Assembly (NCBI GenBank): GCA_963991775.1
Contig: CAXDRM010000018.1
Span: 1 to 20,764 of the forward strand
DNA length: 20,764 nucleotides
Direction: 5' to 3'
Source: CAXDRM01 sp963991775
GTDB lineage: Bacteria; Pseudomonadota; Alphaproteobacteria; Rickettsiales; JABIRX01
In this document: positions 15,136 to 20,764 of the stretch, piece by piece
How positions within the stretch are numbered: the first letter of the stretch is position 1
How the letters are laid out: each line of letters starts with the position of its first letter
Notes under the pieces: model-generated
Seen by the model: the letters and a program-made list of their open reading frames with translations, nothing else
The model's database searches: none
Told to the model about the DNA's origin: nothing
Position numbers and translations under genes: made by a program

Positions 15136-16835
15136 GAATTTTAACTATTATAATCATATCTTTACTAACGCATACAGCCTTAGCAGCGCAGCTGGATGTC
15201 TCAAGCAACAAATTAAAATATGGTAAAGATGAGCAGATTTATCTTAATGTATCTTTAAAGGATGCGCGGGCAAAATCTGATCCTAATCTAGGTGAATTTT
15301 ATGATGCTGGCTTTATTCTAACCTCTAATAAAAAAGCCATAAAAACTCAGCTAATTAATGGGCAAAGAGTTAATCTAGTTCAGTGGCAATATGCCTTTAA
15401 AACAAAGCGCGAAGGTAAAATCACTTTACCAACTATTTCAATAAATACTGACCAAGGCAATATAGTAAGCAAAGCCCTAACTATAGAAATCAGTAAAAAA
15501 CTAAAAAGCAGTAATAATAGTGGCGATAAGGTTTTAGTTAAGGCTCAGCTAGCTGATCAACAGCTTTATGTAAACCAAACTACTATTTTAACTATAGAGC
15601 TTACCAGATTTGTAAATATCTTTAACTTACAACTTATCTTTCCAGAAAATTTAGATTTTGTTGTAACTAATTTAGGCCAATCTGCCGCCCAAGAAACTTA
15701 TATAGGTAATGAGCGTGCTGTTATTTCTAAATATTATTATGCGATATCTCCGCTTAAATCTGGTGCTTTACAATTAGCTTTACCAACTGTTAAAGCAGCA
15801 ATCAATGCTGGTGATAATTCTAGCTATTATGGCTTAAGTTTTCGCTTAAATAATTTTAGTAATTATAAAGATATTAAAATTACTTCTGAACCTCTGCAAC
15901 TAAAAGCAAAAACCATCTCAAATAAAGAGCATGCCAACTTACCTTTAGATAAATTAACTATCACCACCAATCTTGATGGCTTAGAAGGCAAGCAGTTAAT
16001 TGCTGGTAAATCTTATAATTTCTCTATTGATTTAGCTGCTAAAGATATTTTTGCCAAACATTTACCTGAATTGATTTTTCCAGAAAATGCAGCTTATAAA
16101 ATTTATGCTGAGGCTCCTGAATTAACAGATAATTTTAACGAGGCTAACTTAGCTTTAGAAGCGAGTAAAAACTTTAAATTTACCTTGATACCAGCAAGTA
16201 GCGGTGTAATTAACATACCTCAATTAACAGTTAAATGGTGGGATATAAAACAGCATAAAGCTAAAATAGCACGTAGTAAGAATTTAAACTTAACTGTGGA
16301 TCCAGCAGTCAATCAAGAAAAATTTATCAGTAAAGATTTTCAAAAAACTGTTGCAGCTCCTGTACAAAATACGGCAAGTGATCCTCAACAAAGTAAATGG
16401 CTTTATCTATTAATTGCTACTAATTTACTTAGCATCATCATTATTATTTACCTATGGTTAAAACCTAGAAAGCATATGAGCAAAAGCAAAAATACAACTG
16501 CAAAAAAAACTTTCTTAAAAACTAATTTTAACTTTCCTAAAATTGCAGATGCAAATGAGCTTGAAAAATTTTGTCTGCAATATTTTAGTAAATTTTATCA
16601 AGAAAAATTCACCAATCTGCAACAGATTTTTGCTAAGTTAGAAAATGATTATCAAGGTGCTGTAAAATTAAAAACTCTCAATAAAAATATCAATAGTGCT
16701 CTCTATCATAAGAAAAAGCTTAATCTAGAAAAAACGCTAGCTGAGCTAAAATTAATTATAAAAGAGCTTGGTAAAAATAAATCAGCTAAAGTAGAAACTT
16801 CAGCTGCACAACATAATTTCAAGCTTAATCCTTAA
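15129..16835 (+). CDS. batD: BatD family protein (oxygen tolerance)
   Basis: This 568-residue protein has a signal peptide (hydrophobic residues 4-16, cleavage probably near ALAA-Q at 20/21). A long periplasmic region of immunoglobulin-like beta domains follows, with one membrane helix at about 424-445 and a cytoplasmic tail rich in Lys. BatD family features include the start (QLDVSSNKLKYGKDEQIYLN), the repeated 'FPE' strands (IFPENLDF, IFPENAAY) and the final WWDIKQHK before the membrane helix. The ATG at 15129 overlaps the preceding stop by 7 bp. It is the last gene of the cluster and is followed at once by a hairpin terminator. Molecular function is unknown; it is always found with vWA Bat proteins. 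Confidence 0.9.
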   Translation: MVRILTIIIISLLTHTALAAQLDVSSNKLKYGKDEQIYLNVSLKDARAKSDPNLGEFYDAGFILTSNKKAIKTQLINGQRVNLVQWQYAFKTKREGKITLPTISINTDQGNIVSKALTIEISKKLKSSNNSGDKVLVKAQLADQQLYVNQTTILTIELTRFVNIFNLQLIFPENLDFVVTNLGQSAAQETYIGNERAVISKYYYAISPLKSGALQLALPTVKAAINAGDNSSYYGLSFRLNNFSNYKDIKITSEPLQLKAKTISNKEHANLPLDKLTITTNLDGLEGKQLIAGKSYNFSIDLAAKDIFAKHLPELIFPENAAYKIYAEAPELTDNFNEANLALEASKNFKFTLIPASSGVINIPQLTVKWWDIKQHKAKIARSKNLNLTVDPAVNQEKFISKDFQKTVAAPVQNTASDPQQSKWLYLLIATNLLSIIIIIYLWLKPRKHMSKSKNTTAKKTFLKTNFNFPKIADANELEKFCLQYFSKFYQEKFTNLQQIFAKLENDYQGAVKLKTLNKNINSALYHKKKLNLEKTLAELKLIIKELGKNKSAKVETSAAQHNFKLNP

Positions 16836-16837
16836 CT

Positions 16838-16857
16838 AATTACGAAGTAATTTTTTT
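16838..16857 (+). terminator. Rho-independent terminator of the murJ-bat operon
   Basis: AATTAC-GAA-GTAATT forms a perfect 6-bp stem with a 3-nt loop, followed by a T-run, 3 bp after the batD stop. The stem is AT-rich and therefore modest, but position and T-run fit. On the opposite strand no T-run follows, so it probably acts only for the plus-strand transcript. Confidence 0.6.
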
Positions 16858-16867
16858 AATTTTATAG

Positions 16868-17323
16868 TTACCAGCTGCCAATATTTTCCATAGAAAGCCA
16901 AGGCTCTTTGGCTTCTAACGCTTCACCTTTTTGCAATAGCTCTATTGAAATACCATCAGGAGATTTGATAAAAGCCATATGACCATCTCTTGGTGGACGA
17001 TTAAGCACTATTCCACAATCCAATAATTTTTGACAAAATTCATAAATATTATCGACGCGATAAGCTAAATGACCAAAATTTCTACCACCTTGATATTCTT
17101 CAACTTTACCATCCTCAGCAGGCCAATTATAGGTAAGCTCTATTAGAGGTGCTTTATTAAGCTTAGCTTCATCTAAATCATATGGTGCCGCTAAAAAAAT
17201 CAGAGTAAATCTACCCTTCTCACTCTCATAACGCCTAGTTTCAACTAGCCCTAATTTATTACAAAAAAAATCCAAAGATTCATCAATATCTTTGATTCTT
17301 AACATCGTATGTAAATATTGCAT
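16868..17323 (-). CDS. gloA: Lactoylglutathione lyase (glyoxalase I)
   Basis: The 151-residue enzyme isomerises the methylglyoxal-glutathione hemithioacetal to S-lactoylglutathione, detoxifying methylglyoxal in the cytoplasm. The four metal ligands expected for the family are present: H5 in YLHTMLRI, E62 in IELTYNW, H85 in FGHLAYRVD and E128 in SIELLQ. Two betaalphabetabetabeta modules make up the protein, and NRPPRDG and SPDGISIELLQ are typical. It is slightly longer than E. coli GloA (135). It lies 8 bp downstream of the FAD oxidoreductase gene on the same strand, so the two are probably co-transcribed. Confidence 0.93.
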   Translation of the reverse strand: MQYLHTMLRIKDIDESLDFFCNKLGLVETRRYESEKGRFTLIFLAAPYDLDEAKLNKAPLIELTYNWPAEDGKVEEYQGGRNFGHLAYRVDNIYEFCQKLLDCGIVLNRPPRDGHMAFIKSPDGISIELLQKGEALEAKEPWLSMENIGSW

Positions 17324-17331
17324 TCTTTATT

Positions 17332-18312
17332 TTACCTCATTAATTCACTTAAAAATTTAGCACTTTTAAAAGCACTTGCAACCCGACCCGAAATAAAATA
17401 ATCACCACAAATTCCTAAACCAAAAGATTTATCATATAAAGCATCTGGTTCTAGATTTTGTGACACATCAGCATAACGCCAACGATGTAATTTGCTAAAG
17501 GCAAGATCTGCTGCTTTTAGATTAATAATTTGTCCTAATTCATCAATTAGTTTTTGCTCAATAATTTCTTGAGGCGCTTCTAAATTTTGCTCAGCCCAAT
17601 CATTATCAGAATGAGCAAGTAAAGAATAGCCATTAGGCCTACCTGCTTTACTATTATTAACTGCTAACCAAGAAATTTTACTATTGCTGATCTGTGCTGC
17701 TGCAAATTCTAAAGATAATTTATTTTTATAAGCTAGCATCAAGCTATAACAACCAAGCATTTTAACCTGTTTAATTTGAGCTATAAATTGATGATTGGCT
17801 GGCAATAAATTTAATGCTTGCTCAGCAGGTATAGCTATGATTAATTGATCGAACTCTTCAGGATAAAATTCTTCTGCTATTTTTAGCTGCCATTTATTCT
17901 CCTGATATTTTAATTCTGTTATTTGAGTTGCTAGCTCTACTTTAAAATTTTTTGCTAAAAATTTAACTAGCTGATTCATTTGCGGAACCGCAATATAACG
18001 CTCTATATTATCTTGTACATAATCAAGCTGCTCTGGTTGCTGCTTATCAATAAGTGCAATCTGTTCAGGCCATTTAGCAATTAACCCTTCTGCAAAAGCG
18101 GGTTCTAGAAACTCAGAAAATTCTGGTTCTTTAATAGTAAAATATTGCGCGCCATGATCAAAATGATAATCATCAAGACGTTTAGTGCACATTCTACCAC
18201 CCATGCCTCGTGATTTATCAAAGATAGTTATCTGATATTTATCTTGTAAAAATGTAGCTGCAGTTACACCTGCCAAACCACAACCAATAATTGCTAATTT
18301 CTGCATCATCAA
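17332..18312 (-). CDS. FAD/NAD(P)-dependent amine-oxidase-like oxidoreductase
   Basis: This 326-residue flavoprotein begins with a Rossmann dinucleotide fold, GCGLAG (10-15) in LAIIGCGLAGVTAA, followed by the acidic end of beta-2 and DKSRGMGGRM, the GG motif of the amine oxidase/renalase superfamily. DHGAQYFTI follows, as in many bacterial members. The C-terminal part (WRYADV...GLGICGDYF) closes the FAD site. The exact substrate of these proteins is unknown. Three ATG codons in a row precede QKLAII, and any of them could be the start. It is divergent from the oxygenase gene and precedes gloA by 8 bp. Confidence 0.87.
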   Translation of the reverse strand: MMMQKLAIIGCGLAGVTAATFLQDKYQITIFDKSRGMGGRMCTKRLDDYHFDHGAQYFTIKEPEFSEFLEPAFAEGLIAKWPEQIALIDKQQPEQLDYVQDNIERYIAVPQMNQLVKFLAKNFKVELATQITELKYQENKWQLKIAEEFYPEEFDQLIIAIPAEQALNLLPANHQFIAQIKQVKMLGCYSLMLAYKNKLSLEFAAAQISNSKISWLAVNNSKAGRPNGYSLLAHSDNDWAEQNLEAPQEIIEQKLIDELGQIINLKAADLAFSKLHRWRYADVSQNLEPDALYDKSFGLGICGDYFISGRVASAFKSAKFLSELMR

Positions 18313-18397
18313 AACTAAAAAGGCTAATTTAGATTAGAGTAGTTAATTTACTATTAAAAAATATGTAACATTTACGCTAGCCAAGCCCCTTAAAATG

Positions 18398-18406
18398 TGC
18401 TATAAT
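18398..18406 (+). promoter_or_regulatory. Extended -10 promoter of the oxygenase gene
   Basis: TGCTATAAT is a perfect extended -10 (TGnTATAAT). No convincing -35 lies 17 bp upstream (TAGCCA), which is common for extended -10 promoters. Transcription would start near 18413, about 18 nt before the ATG at 18431. This rules out the ATG at 18395, which lies upstream of the promoter. Confidence 0.6.
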
Positions 18407-18430
18407 ATAGCATCACAACATGAGGAACAT

Positions 18431-19476
18431 ATGAGATATCTAGGAAAAACTGCAGCAAATGCAGGAAAAACAGCTTATTTATTCAATATAGTAAGAAATA
18501 ATAGCCAAGCATTAAAACATTATAAAAGCGCTATACCGGAAGAAATATCAGAAAGTTTTATTACTGAATTTAAAAAACGATATAGAATTTTTGATCCAGA
18601 AATTCACCATTTCAGAAATACAGAACCAACTAAAACAGAAATATCGGAAGCTACACAATTTTTAGATAAAATTATTCAAAAATCTGAGTATAGAGACGAA
18701 TTAGAATATTTAAAAAATAATCCACATCTAGCTATTGAATTTTTAATATACCAAGCTTGGATATAGAAGAGCACATTTTACCTTCAACAAGAAGCGATGA
18801 AGAAAATAATGCTTTAATTTTTACCTTAAGACCCACACAAATATTTAGTCATTATTTATTTAAGAAATTTGCCAACCCAGAGAATCATGATACAAGTTTA
18901 GTTTATCCTAACTTACAACATATAGAACGTAATTCATCATTTTTATCAGGCAAAAAACTTGATTATCATAATGATGGTTGGGCAATAGGAGGAATTGATT
19001 ATGTAATGCTTTCTTGTCTAAGGGGCGATCCTAATATTTACACTAATATTATTGCTATAGATGATATTATAGCTAAATTAAAACAAGATGGTAATGAGTG
19101 GGTTTTAGATCATCTTGCACAAGATTTTATTACTGATTTAGAAACTTATGAGCAACACCCTATTTTAACTAAAGACGGTAAAATAAATTATGCTGATTTT
19201 GGCCATTTTGAACCAACTAGAGATTATGAAGAAGCAACAGCTGCAAAAAATATCTTAGCTAAAACCATTAATTCTATAGAACCATTTTACCGTGAAAGTT
19301 TAAATGATAAACAAGCCGTAATATTTAATAATGGAAAAACCATCCATAGTCGAGATATTAAAGATACTGAATTGGCACCAGAATCTAGATTATTACTTAG
19401 AATGCATGGCGATAGCTGGGCAGAAACTATTAAAAAACAAGAACAAGAAGAATTATCTAATAGCTTAGCTAAATAA
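18431..19476 (+). pseudogene. Clavaminate synthase/TauD-like Fe(II)/2-oxoglutarate oxygenase, frameshifted at a T5 tract
   Basis: Two overlapping frames make one protein. The first (ATG 18431, GAGGAA just upstream, stop 18764-18766) gives the N-terminal 111 residues; the second continues to 19476. Adding one T to TTTTT at 18740-18744 joins them as ...AIEFFNIPSLDIEEHILPST..., giving 348 residues, a normal family length. The Fe ligands are HND (18967-18975; H180 and D182 of the joined protein) and H306 in KTIHSRD. The 2-oxoglutarate arginine is R320 in ESRLLLR, 14 residues after the distal His as in clavaminate synthase. DYVMLSCLRGDP is typical of the clavaminate/Asn-oxygenase group. The substrate is unknown. 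A TTG start at 18757 has no ribosome binding site. It is either a recent pseudogene, a slippage-decoded gene or a base-calling error. Its end overlaps the DUF445 gene by 8 bp. Confidence 0.75.
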
Positions 19477-20146
19477 GTGAATATATTAAACCTATCAAAC
19501 CACCACAAATACCACCCCAAACAACTAACCAACCTAGATGTTCTCTGATCATTTTCTGGATGATTTCTTTAACCATTTGCGGGGTTAAATCTGCTAAGCG
19601 CTTATCAATAATTACAGAAATTTTTTCATGTAAGCTTGCAATTAAATCTCCTTCACCACTGCTATGTTCTGCTACTAACTCTGCAATAATATTTTTTAAT
19701 TTTTCAGTTACTGGTTCTTTAAGTGGGGCAAGAGCCTCTTTACCACCGACCATGGCTAGCATACCACCAAGTGGTGAGTTAATTATAGCATCAACTAGCT
19801 CATTAAAGATTTTTTCAAAATCAATTTTTTGATTAATCTTATCAGCTGAAAGATTTAGATCATTCCCCACAAAGAATTTTTCAATATGAGCTTTACTAAA
19901 AAACTCACTAATAATCAGATCTTTAATTGCTGCTTTAAAATCTGCAAAGCGATTTAAAATTACCCCTGAACCGTAAATCAAAGGAATCTTTTCAAATAAC
20001 ATATGAATCGCTAATGAATTTGTTACTGCCCCTGAAAGGGCAAAAATTCCCATATTAAAAATTAAATGATTACTCCCACCAAGTAAGTAACCAATGATGG
20101 TAAATAATAATGCTATTAAATTTGTTAAAAAATTCTTGTTAAACAT
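19469..20146 (-). CDS. DUF445 family membrane protein
   Basis: This 225-residue protein has two N-terminal membrane helices (about 8-24 and 28-49), a long amphipathic helical middle, and a C-terminal membrane helix (about 203-224) preceded by REHLGW. The DUF445 signature is clear: GAVTNSLAIHMLFEKIPLIYGSGVI, followed by NRFADFKAAI. The function of the family is unknown. Members are inner-membrane proteins with a cytoplasmic or periplasmic helical stalk. The ATG at 20146 has AGAAAAG directly upstream. The 3' end overlaps the oxygenase reading frame by 8 bp tail-to-tail. It is divergent from yggT across 116 bp holding palindromic repeat copy C. Confidence 0.88.
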   Translation of the reverse strand: MFNKNFLTNLIALLFTIIGYLLGGSNHLIFNMGIFALSGAVTNSLAIHMLFEKIPLIYGSGVILNRFADFKAAIKDLIISEFFSKAHIEKFFVGNDLNLSADKINQKIDFEKIFNELVDAIINSPLGGMLAMVGGKEALAPLKEPVTEKLKNIIAELVAEHSSGEGDLIASLHEKISVIIDKRLADLTPQMVKEIIQKMIREHLGWLVVWGGICGGLIGLIYSLI

Positions 20147-20195
20147 CTTTTCTATAATAAACTAAATTTGCTACAAATCCTTAGTAAATAAAATA

Positions 20196-20242
20196 GGTTC
20201 TCGAGTGATTTTAAGCAAGGCGCAAAATTGTACCGAGAGATC
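20196..20242 (+). repeat. Dispersed palindromic repeat, copy C (47 bp)
   Basis: It starts GGTTCTCGAGTGATTTT and ends GCAAAATTGTACCGAGAGATC-like (last 9 bp CGAGAGATC). It shares its outer parts with copies A and B in the bat operon, 8 kb away. The ends TTCTCG...CGAGA are inverted. It lies between the divergent DUF445 and yggT genes, 20 bp upstream of the yggT start, so it would sit in or near the yggT leader. Confidence 0.8.
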
Positions 20243-20262
20243 AATTTAAAAATATAGATACA

Positions 20263-20556
20263 ATGATAAATTTAAACCCTTTCATCAATTTAATCGATTC
20301 GATTCTTGGCATTTATTCACTGCTTTTATTTTGCTATGTGATTATTTTTTATTTATTACTTTTTAAAATAATTAACCCATATAGCCAATTTGTTATTAAG
20401 CTTAATCGTTTTTTAGCAAAAATTTTCGAACCAGTTTTAGCAAAAATCAGACGCTATATTCCTCCATTGGGTAATGTTGATATTTCGATAATTGTGCTTT
20501 TTTTAGCCATCCAATTTTTTCGTGATATTCTCTATAACTATTTCTACGTTTATTAG
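20263..20556 (+). CDS. YggT family membrane protein
   Basis: This 97-residue integral membrane protein has two hydrophobic regions (about 7-37 and 73-92) around a basic segment containing FEPVLAKIRRYIPPLGNVDIS, the YggT signature (P-x-L-x-x-I-R-R-x-I-P-P-x-G-x-x-D-x-S). YggT proteins (also Ycf19 in plastids) are implicated in cell or chloroplast division and in osmotic or cation homeostasis; the mechanism is unknown. Length fits the family. The start at 20263 has no good ribosome binding site, and repeat copy C lies just upstream. It is convergent with the Cys-rich gene at the window edge. Confidence 0.9.
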   Translation: MINLNPFINLIDSILGIYSLLLFCYVIIFYLLLFKIINPYSQFVIKLNRFLAKIFEPVLAKIRRYIPPLGNVDISIIVLFLAIQFFRDILYNYFYVY

Positions 20557-20648
20557 GAACTGCCCCGAATCAATATATTGCACAAGCTTTTCTAAACAGA
20601 TTTCTTAGTTTTAATTGTGACACCAACAAATTTTTTGGATTGGAAAAT

Positions 20649-20764
20649 TTACAATAGCTCGCCGAGCTTTTTGGTTTGTAGGATCTGTCTAGCCTTCTCA
20701 TACTTATCATCATGCCAAAATATCAAACAACCATTGCAACCCTTACCACAGCAACCCTCAGTAC
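20649..20764 (-). CDS. C-terminal fragment of a Cys-rich protein (unrecognised)
   Basis: The minus strand from the window edge to a TAA at 20651-20649 gives 37 residues of open frame: EGCCGKGCNGCLIFW, then HDDKYEKARQILQTKKLGELL. The cluster CCxxxCxxC could bind iron-sulfur or zinc. The sequence reads as real protein (amphipathic helix DDKYEKARQIL) and resembles a conserved tail that I cannot assign to a family with confidence. The start lies beyond the window. It converges on yggT, leaving about 90 bp of AT-rich sequence (20557-20648) in which I see nothing definite. Confidence 0.55.
   Translation of the reverse strand, partial: TEGCCGKGCNGCLIFWHDDKYEKARQILQTKKLGELL
20656..20672 (+). terminator. 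Possible terminator behind yggT
   Basis: AGCTC-GCC-GAGCT forms a 5-bp stem with a 3-nt loop followed by TTTT. It lies 100 bp past the yggT stop and inside the 3' end of the opposite-strand Cys-rich frame. The stem is short, so this is tentative. Confidence 0.3.

Noticed and set aside
18395..18430. ATG at 18395 as the oxygenase start
   Set aside because: It precedes the extended -10 promoter at 18398-18406, while ATG 18431 has GAGGAA upstream.
18737..18766. Programmed -1 ribosomal frameshift at the oxygenase T-tract
   Set aside because: The local A TTT TTA does not satisfy the X XXY YYZ slippery rule and no downstream pseudoknot is obvious; a homopolymer length change is simpler, though transcriptional slippage is not excluded.
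18757..19476. Second half of the oxygenase as an independent gene starting at TTG
   Set aside because: There is no ribosome binding site, and the first half supplies the missing N-terminal part of the same fold; one inserted T joins them.
1..20764. tRNA, rRNA, CRISPR arrays, transposase genes, toxin-antitoxin pairs or defence cassettes
   Set aside because: I scanned both strands by eye and saw no cloverleaf-type sequence, no regularly spaced direct repeats and no protein of these classes.

Overview
The window is AT-rich (roughly two thirds A+T by eye), densely packed chromosomal DNA. It looks like an alphaproteobacterium, most likely a host-associated or intracellular lineage of the Rickettsiales/Holosporales type. 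The reasons are the low GC, the adjacent dapA-smpB pair, a CHCC zinc-finger miniprotein behind purF, SdhE, an ankyrin-repeat protein, and short palindromic dispersed repeats. Placement below class is inference. The cell appears Gram-negative, with LPS (kdsB start), peptidoglycan (dapA, murJ) and an AsmA-type envelope protein.

Layout. Positions 1-4959 read on the minus strand: the 5' end of kdsB, a small ankyrin protein with its own clear promoter, and the compact cluster dapA > smpB > AsmA-like giant. Positions 5084-7572 read on the plus strand: cvpA > purF > CHCC zinc-finger protein. Positions 7550-8357 (minus) hold ppa > sdhE. Positions 8439-16835 (plus) are a long, nearly gapless series: murJ, DUF58, MoxR ATPase, DUF4381, BatA-like vWA protein, BatB/BatC-like vWA-TPR fusion and BatD. 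It is closed by a hairpin terminator. Positions 16868-18312 (minus) hold an FAD oxidoreductase > glyoxalase I pair. Positions 18431-19476 (plus) hold a clavaminate synthase/TauD-like Fe(II)/2-oxoglutarate oxygenase split by a single frameshift. Then come a DUF445 membrane protein (minus), YggT (plus), and the 3' end of a Cys-rich protein (minus) cut by the window edge.

How the genes work together. MoxR, DUF58, DUF4381 and the vWA/BatD proteins form the usual MoxR-Bat cluster: an AAA+ ATPase with membrane-anchored vWA partners, thought to act in envelope stress or assembly. Here the cluster follows the lipid II flippase gene murJ at 5 bp, so envelope functions may be co-expressed.

Most interesting signals. 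(1) A dispersed imperfect-palindrome repeat of 44-47 bp occurs three times: two inverted copies inside the bat operon, flanked by an in-frame direct duplication, and one between DUF445 and yggT. (2) The oxygenase has all its predicted catalytic residues but is broken at a T5 tract. (3) The ankyrin protein begins MGQCYS, which fits a eukaryotic N-myristoylation/palmitoylation signal and suggests a host-directed effector. No tRNA, rRNA, CRISPR array or intact insertion sequence was seen, and no gene-free stretch exceeds 300 bp.
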